Position numbers and translations under genes: made by a program. From Baekduia alba (GTDB lineage: Bacteria > Actinomycetota > Thermoleophilia > Solirubrobacterales > Solirubrobacteraceae): 64,000 nucleotides of DNA. The DNA lies in assembly GCF_028416635.1 (NCBI RefSeq), contig NZ_CP114013.1:5270001-5334000 (forward strand). The letters run 5' to 3'. Positions 43,417 through 53,080 of this stretch are shown in pieces (position 1 is the stretch's first letter; every line of letters begins with the position of its first letter). Under the pieces are notes generated by a model. It did no database searches, was not told the DNA's origin, and saw nothing but the letters and a program-made list of their open reading frames with translations.

Positions 43417-45777
43417 ATGGGTGAAGCCCCGTCGACGGCCGCTGCCGCCACGTCATCCACCGCCGCTGCACCAGCCCCACCGCCCGCCGTCGCTTCCAGC
43501 ACGGCGGCGGCACGTCTGCGCGCGCTGACCGACCGCTCCTGGGTGCGGGAGCTCGCCGCGCTCACGGTGGCCTGCGTGGCGTCCGTCGTCATCGCGGTCA
43601 TCGCGCTCCAGCTGTGGGACTCGCCGAGCCTGCGGCTCCCGATCGCCAGCGAGAGCGACGGGCTCTTCACGCTGGGCATCTTCAAGTCGATCCACGACTT
43701 CGGCTGGATCTGGAGCAACCACGCGCTCGGCGCGCCCAACGGGCAGCAGTTCTACGACTTCGGGACGCTCGGCCCCGACAACCTGCATTGGGCGATGGCC
43801 TGGGTGCTCGAGCGCTTCGCGTCGCAGCCGGGCGTGGTCTACAACGCGATCCTGCTGGTCTCGTTCCCGCTCAGCGCCGCGTCGGCGTACGCGGTGCTGC
43901 GCTGGCTGAGCGTGAGCCGGCTCGCGGCGATCGCGCCGGCCGCCCTGTTCGCGGTGGCGCCGTACCACATCCTCCGGGGCGAAGTCGGCCATCTGATGCT
44001 CGCCGAGACGCTCGCGGTGCCGCTCGGCGTCTTCCTCGCGATCGCGATCGCGACGGGCATCCCGCTGTGGCGACGGCGCACCGGCGAGAGCCCGCGCCTG
44101 CTGCGCTGGTCCACGTGGACGTCGTGGCGCACCATCATCCTCTGCGTCCTGATCGCGTCGACCGGCGTCTACTACGCCATCTTCACGATCCTCTTCGTGG
44201 GCGTCGCGACGGTGGCGGCGTGGCTGACGACCGACCACCCCAAGGCCGTGCTGCTGACCGCCGGGGCCGTGCTCGTCGCGCTCGGCGCCGTGCTGGTCTT
44301 CAACCTCGCGCCGACGGTCCTCTACCACCAGGCGCACGGCGCCAACGCGGCCACCGGGCAGCGCAGCCCGAACGAGAGCCTGACCTACGGCCTCAACCTG
44401 ATCGGCCAGGTGCTCCCGCCGCCGACGCACCGCCTGGGCGTCTTCGGGGACCTGGGCAACAAGTTCTGGGGTGAGACCACGCTGACCAGCGAGGGCCCGA
44501 CCTGGGGCGGCACGCTGTCGGTGCTGGGCCTGCTGCTGCTGATGGCGAGCCTGATGGCCGCCGTCGTCGGCGGCGCCGGCAAGCGCTTCGTGGCCGATCC
44601 GCGCCTACGCGCGACCTCGCTGGTCGCGCTGACCGCGGCGCTGCTCGGCGCGACCGGCGCCGGCGGCGCGTTCATCGCGTTCATCCTGAACCCGTCGATC
44701 CGGGCCTGGAACCGGATCGGCATCGTGCTCGTCTTCTGCGGGCTGCTCGCCGCGGCCGTGGCGCTGGACGCGATCGGCCGGCGGATGAAGGAGCGCGGGC
44801 CGCGCGCGTCGTGGGCGTTCGCCGCACTCGTGCCGGTCCTGCTCGTCCTCGGCGGCTGGGACCAGACGTCGTCGTCGATGCGCCCCAACTACGAGGGCAC
44901 GGCCAAGACCTGGACCAACGACGCGCACTTCGTCGACGCGGTCAGCGACCGGCTGGGCGGGAAGGGCGAGATCTACCAGATCCCCTACCTGCCCTTCCCG
45001 GAGTCGCCGCCCGTGGTCAACATGTTCGACTACTCGCCGCTGAAGGGCTACATCCACGCCAACAAGAAGCTCAAGTGGTCCTACGGCGCCATGAAGGGCC
45101 GGCCGGCCGACTGGCAGCAGGAGGCATCGGGGCTGCCGCTGCCGGTCCAGTTGCGCGCCGCCGCGCTCGCCGGCTTCGACGGGCTGTGGATCGACGCGGC
45201 CGGCTACGCGGACGTCGCGAACGAGGCGGTCACGCCGGCCCGCATCACCACGGGCGTCGAGCCGATCGTCAGCGACGACACCCGGCTCTACTTCTTCGAC
45301 CTCCGCCCGCTGCGCGCCAAGCTGCAGCGCCAACTGCCGCCGGCTGAGAGCCAGGCGGTCGGCCCGGAGCTGACGCACCCGCTGGCGACCACGTTCGGGG
45401 TCGGCTTCTATCCGCCGGAGTCCGACGCCAAGCACCGCTGGCAGTGGGCGCGGGCCAAGTCGTCGATCAAGCTCGACAACCCCGACGACCAGCCGCGCGA
45501 CGTCGCGTTCGACGCGCGCCTGTCGGCCGGGCGCCGCGCCGCCGTGCAGATCACGCTGGACGGCAAGCCGATCGGCACCGCGATCGCGACGCCGCTGCCG
45601 GGCCGCAAGGTCGACCAGGTCGTCCGCGTCCCGCCGGGCCAGCACGTGCTCGGCCTGAGCACCGACGCGCCGCGCACCGTGCCGTCCACGGCCGACACGC
45701 GCGACCTGCGCCTCCAGGTGCTCGATGGGCAGGTCAACGACGAGGCGATCCTCGACCTCGCCGACGTCAAGCCGTAG
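43417..45777 (+). CDS. Large polytopic membrane protein, GT-C-like, with C-terminal beta domain
   Basis: A 786-aa protein. An Ala/Pro/Thr-rich cytoplasmic lead (1-40) precedes about twelve helices (VACVASVVIAVIALQLW to about residue 480). The first loop, SESDGLFTLGIFKSIHDFGWIWSNHALGAPNGQQFYDF, resembles oligosaccharyltransferase-like and YfhO-like GT-C proteins. The last 300 residues are extracytoplasmic: a region ending in EPIVSDDTRLYFFDLRPLRAKL and then a beta sandwich (DVAFDARLSAGRRAAVQITLDGKPIGTAI). No exact family assigned. The ATG at 43417 follows TAGCCT by 7 nt. Confidence 0.78.
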   Translation: MGEAPSTAAAATSSTAAAPAPPPAVASSTAAARLRALTDRSWVRELAALTVACVASVVIAVIALQLWDSPSLRLPIASESDGLFTLGIFKSIHDFGWIWSNHALGAPNGQQFYDFGTLGPDNLHWAMAWVLERFASQPGVVYNAILLVSFPLSAASAYAVLRWLSVSRLAAIAPAALFAVAPYHILRGEVGHLMLAETLAVPLGVFLAIAIATGIPLWRRRTGESPRLLRWSTWTSWRTIILCVLIASTGVYYAIFTILFVGVATVAAWLTTDHPKAVLLTAGAVLVALGAVLVFNLAPTVLYHQAHGANAATGQRSPNESLTYGLNLIGQVLPPPTHRLGVFGDLGNKFWGETTLTSEGPTWGGTLSVLGLLLLMASLMAAVVGGAGKRFVADPRLRATSLVALTAALLGATGAGGAFIAFILNPSIRAWNRIGIVLVFCGLLAAAVALDAIGRRMKERGPRASWAFAALVPVLLVLGGWDQTSSSMRPNYEGTAKTWTNDAHFVDAVSDRLGGKGEIYQIPYLPFPESPPVVNMFDYSPLKGYIHANKKLKWSYGAMKGRPADWQQEASGLPLPVQLRAAALAGFDGLWIDAAGYADVANEAVTPARITTGVEPIVSDDTRLYFFDLRPLRAKLQRQLPPAESQAVGPELTHPLATTFGVGFYPPESDAKHRWQWARAKSSIKLDNPDDQPRDVAFDARLSAGRRAAVQITLDGKPIGTAIATPLPGRKVDQVVRVPPGQHVLGLSTDAPRTVPSTADTRDLRLQVLDGQVNDEAILDLADVKP

Positions 45778-45785
45778 GCGGTGGC

Positions 45786-45808
45786 GGCGCCGCCGCAGCG
45801 GCGGCGCC
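45786..45808. terminator. Bidirectional terminator hairpin
   Basis: GGCGCCGCCGC (45786-45796), one unpaired A, GCGGCGGCGCC (45798-45808): an 11-bp perfect inverted repeat (realistically about 9-10 bp with a small loop) in the 36-bp gap between two convergent genes. Confidence 0.6.
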
Positions 45809-45813
45809 CAGCG

Positions 45814-48800
45814 CTAGGCCGTCGCGACCAAGGTGTAGGCGTCGGAGCGCAGGAGGTCGACCTCCGCGTCGCCGACGCCGCGCGGGAACGTCGCCACCAC
45901 GCGGCCGAAGCCCGCACCGCGCGCCAGGACGATCATCGTCTCGGGCAGCAGCGGGTGGCGGTGCGTCGGATCGGTCCAGAAGGTCTTCAGCGCGGCCGGC
46001 GCGTGCGGGTTGATCGTCTCGGCCATCAGGACGCCGCCCGGACGCAGCGCCGCGCGCGCCCCCGCCAAGAACCCCAACAACGCGTCGTACGGCAGGTGCT
46101 CGACGACGTGCATGGCCGTGACCGCGCCCAGCGAGCCGGGCTCCCGGGCCTGCAGCGCGGCGATGCCGTCGCCGACCTCGACGTCCAGCCCGGCGGCGCG
46201 GGCCTCCGCCGCCATCGACGCGTCGCTGTCGACGCCGGCCGCCTCGATCCCGGCGGCGGCGAGCAGCGCGAGCAGCTCGCCGCGGCCGGCGCCGACGTCG
46301 AGCACGGGCGCGTGGTCGGCCAGCAGCGGGACGTAGTGCTCGAGCAGCTCGTCGACGCGCTCGCGCGGGCCGCGGAAGACCGCCTCGAAGCCGGCGTAGT
46401 CCTCGGTCTCGTCGCCGCCGAAGGCCAGCACGCGGCGGCCGAGCGCAGGGTCGTCCTCGAAGGCGAAGCTGCCCGGCGTCGTCCATGGACGTGCCTGGGC
46501 GCCGTGGAGCACGGGCGCCACGTCCCGGCCGAGGGCGTCGAAACGGTGGTGCAGCGCCTCCAGCCCGCGGCCGACGGCGGTGATGAGCTCCTCGAGGCGC
46601 GCGATCCGCGCGTCGACCGCGTCGAAGCGCGCGCCGACGCCGTCGAGGCGGGCGTCGAGGCGCCGGTGGCCCTTCAGCGCTGCGGCGGTCAGCGCGGCGT
46701 GCTCCTCGCGCGTGCGCGCCAGCTCGGCCGACAGCGCGTCGACGTAGCGGAGGATCTGCGTGTCGAGCTCGGTCTGGTAGCGCACGGCCGGCGCCACGAC
46801 CGAGCGGGCCACCTTGCGCGCGGGGTCCGGGCGCCCGCCGGTCTGGAACGGGCGCGACGGCGGCTCGGCCCCGGCGCGCAGCGCGTCGAGGTCCGGCGTC
46901 GTGGCCGTCAGCGTCGCCTCGGCGCGACGGACGTGGCGCTCGTCGGCTACGCGCGGGTACAGCGCGGCGAGCCGGTCGCGCATCGCGGCGCCCGCGACGG
47001 CCGGCGCGTAACGCTCGCGGATCCGGCGCTGCCCGGCCTGCGCCTTGCGCGCCGCCAGCTCCGGCGCGTCGCGGATCTCACGCAGCATGCGCGCCGCGGC
47101 GTCCACGTCCGGCTCCGCCCAGCGGCTGTCGGCGGCGTAGGGCGCGTTGCCGGGCCCGACGGCGACCAGCTCGTAGGGCACGGGCCAGCCGACGGCGTCG
47201 TCGACGAAGTCCGCGTTGCCCGACCAGCCCGTCGCCAGCACCGGCGTGCCCAGCGCCATCGCCTCGGCCAGCGGCAGGCCGAAGCCCTCGGAGCGGTGCA
47301 GCGAGACGAACACGTCGGCCGACGCGACCATCGAGTCCAGCGTCGAGCGCGCGACGTAGCGGTCCAGCAGCCGCACTCCGGGGTGGCGCCGCGCGACCAG
47401 CGACAGCTCCTGGAGCGCGCGCGGGTGCAGGTGGCCGTTGAGGTGCTTGATGACGAGCGTCGCGGGTGGGTGGGCCGAATTCCCGTCGAACGCGCGGGCG
47501 AACGCCTCGATCGCGCCCAGCGGGTTCTTGCGCGCCATGACCGAGTTGAAGTCCACGAAGGCCATCGCCAGGAAGCCCTCGGGCAGGCCGAGCGCGGCGC
47601 GCGGGCGGTCGACGACCGGCGCGACGGCGACCGGCAGCGGCATCTGCACGACCGGCACGGGCGACACGCGCTCCAGCGCCTCGCGCACGAACGACGACCC
47701 GACCCAGACCTCCTGGACCAGCGCGAACGCCTCGTGCAGCTCGTCGGGCAGCTCCGGCAGCTCCCACCACCAGTAGCCGACCGTGTAGCGGCCGTCGAAG
47801 AACGCGGGCCCGGCCTCGTGCGCGAAGCCGGGCAGGCCGTCGGCGTTGACGCAGACCACGTTGAAGGGGAACGAGACGGCCTGCGGCGCGGTCGCCTCGA
47901 AGGCCTCGGCACGCCCGGTCGGCGGCTGCAGGACGCCGGTGACCGGCAGGACCGGCACGTGCGCGGCGTCGAACGCGCCCACGAGGCTGCGCGCCACGGT
48001 CCCGATCCCCAGCGTCGACTGGAGGTAGCCGGCGAGGTTGACGCCGAACGGCGGCGGCGCGTCGGGGCGCGGGCCGGCGGTGCCGTCGTCGGGCGCGGCG
48101 CCGTGGCGGTCCAGCGCCTCCTCGGGCAGGACCCAGGCCGGGATCCGCTCCTCGCCGAGGCCGAAGACGACGGCCCAGCCGACGAAGCCGTCGCGCTGGT
48201 CGGGGTCGTTGAGGTCGCCGTAGGCGGCGTGCAGGTCGGGCCGGCCGAGCCAGACGTCGAACAGGACGCGGGAGACGCCGCCGGAGCGGTGGTCGGGATC
48301 GGGGTCGGCGAGCCAGCGGGCCAGGAGCCGGAACGCCGCCTCGTCGGCCGCGGCGCCCTCGACCGCGCCGTCGTGCAGCGCGCGCCGGAACAGGCGGCGC
48401 AGGCGGTCGTCCAGCGGCGTGCCGTCGTAGAGCGCGTCCACGCCAGTCGCCGCGGCGACCGCGGCGGGCGCCGCGCCCTCCGCGATCCGGTCGGCGCGCT
48501 CGGCGGCCAGGCGCGCCAGCGCCGGCGACGGCGTGTCGCCGTCGTCCTCGTCGTCGAGCAGGCGCGCCCAGGCGATCGCGTCGCCCGCACGCTCCTGCTC
48601 GTTCCACGGCGCGACGGCCCACGTCTCGCGGTGGACCACGACCAGCTCGTCGCGCCGCGCGGCCAGCGCCTCCAGCGGGCGCTCCGGCGCGCGCGCCTGC
48701 GCGCCCTCCGCCGCCCACCAGTCCAGCGCGGGGACGCCGCCGGCGCCGACGAGCGCCAGGAAGCCGTCGTCGCAGACGCCCGCGCCCTCGTCGCCGCTGG

Positions 48801-49143
48801 ACGCCGCGAGCAGCGCGCCGTCCTCGGACGGCAGGTCGATCGGGCCCAGGACCACCGCGTCGGGCGCGAGGTAGATCGCGCCGGCGCCCGCGCGCCGCAG
48901 CGCGAACGGGATCAGCGCGGCCTCGAGCTCGGAGCCGCCGTAGGCGGTGGCCAGGACGCCGAACGCGGCGCCCGCGACCTCGGCGCCGCTGACGAGCGCC
49001 GCGCCGGCCGGCCCGGGCGCGGCGTCGGCCACGACGACCTCGACGCGCGCGCCGGGATGGTGGTCGCCGAACGTGGCCGCCAGGTCGAGCGCCGCGGCCA
49101 GCGTCGCGCGCCGGCAGACCGTGACCAAGGCGGCAGGCTTCAT
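45814..49143 (-). CDS. Three-part protein: N-terminal domain, GT4 glycosyltransferase, SAM methyltransferase
   Basis: An 1109-aa protein. Residues 1-240 look like a GT-A-derived or nucleotide-diphospho-sugar-like region (ALVTVCRRATLAAALDLAATF, AIYLAPDAVVLGPIDLP). Residues 240-350 include LFDVWLGRPDLHAAYGDLNDPDQRDGFVGW, shared with the next gene. A GT4 domain follows (about 360-690), with FVDFNSVMARKNPLGAIEAFARAF and VFVSLHRSEGFGLPLAEAMALGTPVLAT. Coiled-coil about 770-860 (ALKGHRRLDARLDGVGARFDAVDARIARLEELI), then a class I methyltransferase (PVLDVGAGRGELLALLAAAGI, AMHVVEHLPYDALL). Likely extends and caps a glycan (inference). TAGGCT (49159-49154, minus) lies 10 nt before the ATG. Confidence 0.85.
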   Translation of the reverse strand: MKPAALVTVCRRATLAAALDLAATFGDHHPGARVEVVVADAAPGPAGAALVSGAEVAGAAFGVLATAYGGSELEAALIPFALRRAGAGAIYLAPDAVVLGPIDLPSEDGALLAASSGDEGAGVCDDGFLALVGAGGVPALDWWAAEGAQARAPERPLEALAARRDELVVVHRETWAVAPWNEQERAGDAIAWARLLDDEDDGDTPSPALARLAAERADRIAEGAAPAAVAAATGVDALYDGTPLDDRLRRLFRRALHDGAVEGAAADEAAFRLLARWLADPDPDHRSGGVSRVLFDVWLGRPDLHAAYGDLNDPDQRDGFVGWAVVFGLGEERIPAWVLPEEALDRHGAAPDDGTAGPRPDAPPPFGVNLAGYLQSTLGIGTVARSLVGAFDAAHVPVLPVTGVLQPPTGRAEAFEATAPQAVSFPFNVVCVNADGLPGFAHEAGPAFFDGRYTVGYWWWELPELPDELHEAFALVQEVWVGSSFVREALERVSPVPVVQMPLPVAVAPVVDRPRAALGLPEGFLAMAFVDFNSVMARKNPLGAIEAFARAFDGNSAHPPATLVIKHLNGHLHPRALQELSLVARRHPGVRLLDRYVARSTLDSMVASADVFVSLHRSEGFGLPLAEAMALGTPVLATGWSGNADFVDDAVGWPVPYELVAVGPGNAPYAADSRWAEPDVDAAARMLREIRDAPELAARKAQAGQRRIRERYAPAVAGAAMRDRLAALYPRVADERHVRRAEATLTATTPDLDALRAGAEPPSRPFQTGGRPDPARKVARSVVAPAVRYQTELDTQILRYVDALSAELARTREEHAALTAAALKGHRRLDARLDGVGARFDAVDARIARLEELITAVGRGLEALHHRFDALGRDVAPVLHGAQARPWTTPGSFAFEDDPALGRRVLAFGGDETEDYAGFEAVFRGPRERVDELLEHYVPLLADHAPVLDVGAGRGELLALLAAAGIEAAGVDSDASMAAEARAAGLDVEVGDGIAALQAREPGSLGAVTAMHVVEHLPYDALLGFLAGARAALRPGGVLMAETINPHAPAALKTFWTDPTHRHPLLPETMIVLARGAGFGRVVATFPRGVGDAEVDLLRSDAYTLVATA

Positions 49144-49156
49144 ATCGGCGGCCAGC

Positions 49157-51802
49157 CTACTGGCGGCCGCGCCGCTCCAGGCGCGCCAGGCGGTCGCGGT
49201 CCCGCGCGCGCTCGGCCTCCAGGGTCTCGACGCGCCGCGCGAGGTGGCGCAGCGAGGCGACCAGCGCCTCGTCGAGCTGGCGCTCGGCGACCGAGTACGG
49301 GCGGATCGCCTTGAGCGCCGCGCGCTTGGCGGTGCCCTTCACGCCGCCGCCCTCGGCGTGCAGCGGGAAGCCGAGGCGCGCCTCGAGCTCGCTGAGCGGA
49401 TAGGGCAGCGCCTCGTGCACCACGCCGTCGTCCTTGCGCGCCGGGATCCGCTCCAGGCGCTTGCGCGCGATGGCGCCGACCGCGTCGAGGTTGAGCTGCG
49501 CCTCGACGTCGCGGCGGCCGCGCTCACCCCGCGCCCGCGCCGCGTCGCGGTCCTCCCAGATCTCGCGCAGGAGCTGCGCGGCGTGCTCGACCGACGGCTC
49601 CGCCCACGTGCCGTTGGCCGGGTAGTGCTCGGCCTCGGGCCCGACCTCGGTGAGCGTGTAGTCCACCAGGTAGGAGTTGCTCGCCGTCATGAAGTCGACG
49701 TTGGACGAGTAGCCCGTCGCCACCACCGGCTTGCCGAGGACCATCGCCTCGGCCAGCGTCAGGCCGAAGCCCTCGGCGCGGTGCAGCGACACGTAGGAGT
49801 CGCACGCGGCGAACAGCGCGGCGAGCCGGTCGGACGGCAGCGCGCCGTCGACCATGACGACGTCGTCGCGGCCGCCGGCCGCGTAGCGCAGGCGGTCGAC
49901 CTCCTGCGGGCGGAAGCGCGCGTTGGTCGTCTTGAGCACCAGCACCGGTCCTTCGCCGGGGGCGAACGCGCGTGTGAACGCCTCGATCAGGCCGAGCGGG
50001 TTCTTGCGCTGCAGCGTCGACAGGAAGTCGAAGGCGAACAGGAACGTCCACGGCGCGTCGGGGACGTCGAGGCCGTGGTCGGCGGCGATCTCGGCCGGCT
50101 TCTCGACCGGCAGCGGGACGACGACGACGGGCTTGGGCGACGCCGCGGCGACGATGCGCGCCGTGTAGGTCGAGGGCACCCAGATCTCGTCGACGAGGGC
50201 GAAGGCCTGGTCCCACCACGGCGGGATGACGTCGACCTCCCACATCCACTGGCCGACGAGGTAGCGCCCGTCGACCACGTCGGGGCCCAGCCGCTCGACG
50301 AGCTCGGGCAGCTGCGGCGCGTTGACGCACGCCAGCAGGACGTCGGGGTCCTCGACCGCGACGTCCTCGAAGGCCAGCTCGTCGTCGCGCCGGCGCGCCG
50401 TGCCGCGCTCGTCCTGCGGGCCGTCGACCGACAGCGTCACGGTGCCGTAGGGCACCGCGGCGCGGCCGAGCGCGCGCGCCATCGCCCGCGCCGCCTCGCC
50501 CAGGCCGAGCGCGCCGCGCAGGTAGCCGGCGACCAGCACCGACGGCGGCCGGCGCTGCGCCTCCGGAACCCAGTCGGGCGGCTCGGGCAGCAGCCGCGCG
50601 TCGAGGCCCAGCTCCATCCGGCCGTGCACCCAGAGCCAGCCGACGAAGCCGTCGGCGTCGGCGCCGTCGAGGTCCGGGTAGGCCTCGCGCAGGTCCTCGC
50701 GGGCCCGCCAGACGTCGTAGGTGTAGCGGTTGATCCCGGCAGGCCCGCCCTGCGCCGCCGGCTCGGCGAGCCAGGCCAGGAAGCGGTCCGCCGCGGCGGG
50801 CGCCAGCAGGTCGCCGAACTCCTCGTCCTCGTCGCGCGCCTCGGCCAGCAGGCGGCGCACGCGCTCGTCGAGGCGCAGGTGGTTGGCCAGCTCGGGGGCG
50901 GCGACGCCCAGCGCAGCCGGCGGCTCCCAGCCCGCCCCGACCAGCGCTGCGGCGCGCTCGCGGCACAGCGTCGACAGCGCGAGGTCGTCGAGGACGCGGA
51001 CGCGGGTCGCGTGCTCCGAGAACCACCACGGCCGGTCGGCGCGGAAGCCCGTGAAGCGGATCAGGCGCAGCGGCTCGCCGCTGGCGAGGAGCACGCCGTC
51101 GCGCTCCGCGATCGGCCGCTCGTGGATGTTCCAGAACGACACGTCGTAGCCCGGGGCGTCGAGCGTGTCGACGCCCGCGAAGGCGCGGACGGCCGCGCCG
51201 AGCACGCTCGGGCCGGCGTCGGCGTCCGGGGCCGGACCGGCCGGCACCGACGCCGGGGTCGGCCGGCGGACCGCGTCCAGGCCGCGGGCGGCCCACCAGT
51301 CGACGAGCTTGCGCCCGCCCTCGGTGGCCCGGACCGCCAGCAGCCCGTCGTCGACGTCGCCCGCCTCCAGCAGGTCGGCAGCGTCCGGCCGCTCGCCGTC
51401 GTCGGGCAGCGAGCCGCTCAGGCGCGGGACGAGGATCGCGTCGCGGTCGGCCAGCGCGGCCTGCAGCTCGACGAGCCGCCCGCGCACCTCGGCGTCGGGC
51501 GGCAGCAGCAGGACGCCATCGGCGCCGCCGTCGAGCAGGCGCGCCACGAGCAGCGCCCGCGCCGCGCGCCCGATCGCGGTCGGGGACTTGTCCCAGATCG
51601 CCTCCAGCAGGTCGTCGTCGCCCAGCGCCTCGACGTCCAGCGTCGTCATGCCCTCCTCGCCGCGCAGCGGCGCGACCGCGCCGGGCAGCGCCAGGACGGT
51701 CAGCGCCAGCTCCGGGTGATGCCGGCGCAGCGTGGCGGCCATGAGGCGGACGGCGGGGGCGTCGTCGGCGCCCGCGACGGTGGCGGCGTGCGTCAACGTC
51801 AT
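49157..51802 (-). CDS. Large GT4 glycosyltransferase, paralogue of the preceding protein without the methyltransferase
   Basis: An 881-aa protein. It shares with the 45814-49143 product the DWWA element of the N-terminal region, TYDVWRAREDLREAYPDLDGADADGFVGW, and a GT4 domain (FAFDFLSTLQRKNPLGLIEAFTRAF, YVSLHRAEGFGLTLAEAMVLGKPVVATGYSSN). It ends in a coiled coil (QLDEALVASLRHLARRVETLEAERARDRDRLARLERR) where the paralogue continues into a methyltransferase. The ATG at 51802 overlaps the previous stop as ATGA. The frame stays open far upstream only as an antisense shadow. Confidence 0.87.
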   Translation of the reverse strand: MTLTHAATVAGADDAPAVRLMAATLRRHHPELALTVLALPGAVAPLRGEEGMTTLDVEALGDDDLLEAIWDKSPTAIGRAARALLVARLLDGGADGVLLLPPDAEVRGRLVELQAALADRDAILVPRLSGSLPDDGERPDAADLLEAGDVDDGLLAVRATEGGRKLVDWWAARGLDAVRRPTPASVPAGPAPDADAGPSVLGAAVRAFAGVDTLDAPGYDVSFWNIHERPIAERDGVLLASGEPLRLIRFTGFRADRPWWFSEHATRVRVLDDLALSTLCRERAAALVGAGWEPPAALGVAAPELANHLRLDERVRRLLAEARDEDEEFGDLLAPAAADRFLAWLAEPAAQGGPAGINRYTYDVWRAREDLREAYPDLDGADADGFVGWLWVHGRMELGLDARLLPEPPDWVPEAQRRPPSVLVAGYLRGALGLGEAARAMARALGRAAVPYGTVTLSVDGPQDERGTARRRDDELAFEDVAVEDPDVLLACVNAPQLPELVERLGPDVVDGRYLVGQWMWEVDVIPPWWDQAFALVDEIWVPSTYTARIVAAASPKPVVVVPLPVEKPAEIAADHGLDVPDAPWTFLFAFDFLSTLQRKNPLGLIEAFTRAFAPGEGPVLVLKTTNARFRPQEVDRLRYAAGGRDDVVMVDGALPSDRLAALFAACDSYVSLHRAEGFGLTLAEAMVLGKPVVATGYSSNVDFMTASNSYLVDYTLTEVGPEAEHYPANGTWAEPSVEHAAQLLREIWEDRDAARARGERGRRDVEAQLNLDAVGAIARKRLERIPARKDDGVVHEALPYPLSELEARLGFPLHAEGGGVKGTAKRAALKAIRPYSVAERQLDEALVASLRHLARRVETLEAERARDRDRLARLERRGRQ

Positions 51803-53025
51803 GGTGTGAGGGAGGTCCTTTCGATGGGGGCGCGGTCCAGCCAGCGCCGTGCGATGACGGGCCAGTCGAAGCGCTCGAGGACGTGCTCGTGCGCGCGGCG
51901 CACGCGGCGCGCGGTCGCGTCGGCCGGCTCGTCGCGCACGGTGGCCAGCGCGGCGGCCAGGCCGTCGGGCTCGGCCTCGACGTAGTGCTCGCCGGGCGTC
52001 ATGTCCAGCCCGCGAGCGCCGAACGCGGAGGAGACCAACGGCACGCCGGCGCCGGCGTACTCCAACATCTTCAGGTTGGTCCCGGACCCCGACATCATGG
52101 GGTTGAGCGCGACGTCGGCCAGCGCCAGGACGTCGCGCAGGAAGCCCTCGTGGACCGGGCCGGTGACGTCCACGTTGGCCGGGACGGCGTCGGGCTTCAG
52201 CGCCTGGCCGGCGCTGCCGACGAGCAGGAAGCGCGCGTCCGGGAGCGCGGCGGCCGCGGCGCAGACGGCCTCGGCGGCCTCCAGGTTGGGTCCGTGCCAG
52301 GAGCCGACGAACAGCGCGGTGAAGCGCTCGACGCCGACGGCGCGGCGATGGGCCGCGCGCGCCTCGGGGTCGACGTAGGGCACGTGCTCGGCCTCGTAGC
52401 CGTTGGGGACGACCGCGACGTGCTCGGGGTCGGCGCCGAACAGCGCGACGAGGCGGTCGCCGTCCCGCGCCGAGCAGGTGAGGATCTGCGCGGCGCGGTC
52501 GCAGGCCAGCGCCTCGGCCGCGCGCACGGAGGCCAGCGCCTCGGCGGCGGCGTCGGCCTCGACGCCCGCGAGCAGCGCGGCCTTCAGGTCGGTCTCGACG
52601 TCCTGGGCCTCGTAGAGCAGCGGCAGGTCCGGCGCGGCGTCCAGCAGCGCGGCGGTCGCGTAGGGGTGGCAGGCCACGACGGCGCTGGCGTCGGCCGCCG
52701 AGGCACGCAGGGCGCCGGCGTAGTCGGGCGTGAGGTCGCCGTAGAGCGCGAGCGCGACGTCGGTGACCGGCACGTGCAGCGCGCGCTCCAGCCGGCTCTC
52801 GGCCGCGTTGTGCTCCTCGCTCTTGGGCACGCGGATCTCGCGCAGGCCCGGCCGGACCTGCGTGACCGTCGCGCGCTCCTCGCGGTCGACCAGCGCGACG
52901 ACGTCGACGTCGACGCCCAGCGCCGCCGCCGCGCCGTAGAGCCCGACGACGCGCGTCTGCCCGCCGCCGCGGGCCGGATGCACGGGGAAGGTCGTGGCGA
53001 CGGTCAGCTTCGGGCGCGCGCTCAT
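51799..53025 (-). CDS. GT4 glycosyltransferase
   Basis: A 408-aa GT-B enzyme: KLTVATTFPVHPARGGGQTRVVGLYGAAAALG at the front (donor-side glycine loop), FLLVGSAGQALKP, then DVALNPMMSGSGTNLKMLEYAGAGVPLVSSAFGARGLD, the GT4 nucleotide-sugar site. The ATG at 53025 lies 11 nt after GAGAAT (53042-53037, minus); another ATG at 53034 would add MSG. First gene of a coupled pair with the 881-aa glycosyltransferase. Confidence 0.9.
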   Translation of the reverse strand: MSARPKLTVATTFPVHPARGGGQTRVVGLYGAAAALGVDVDVVALVDREERATVTQVRPGLREIRVPKSEEHNAAESRLERALHVPVTDVALALYGDLTPDYAGALRASAADASAVVACHPYATAALLDAAPDLPLLYEAQDVETDLKAALLAGVEADAAAEALASVRAAEALACDRAAQILTCSARDGDRLVALFGADPEHVAVVPNGYEAEHVPYVDPEARAAHRRAVGVERFTALFVGSWHGPNLEAAEAVCAAAAALPDARFLLVGSAGQALKPDAVPANVDVTGPVHEGFLRDVLALADVALNPMMSGSGTNLKMLEYAGAGVPLVSSAFGARGLDMTPGEHYVEAEPDGLAAALATVRDEPADATARRVRRAHEHVLERFDWPVIARRWLDRAPIERTSLTP

Positions 53026-53080
53026 GCCAGACATGCATTCTCGAAGGTGCGCCGCGACGTACAGCGGCTGTGCGCCTGAG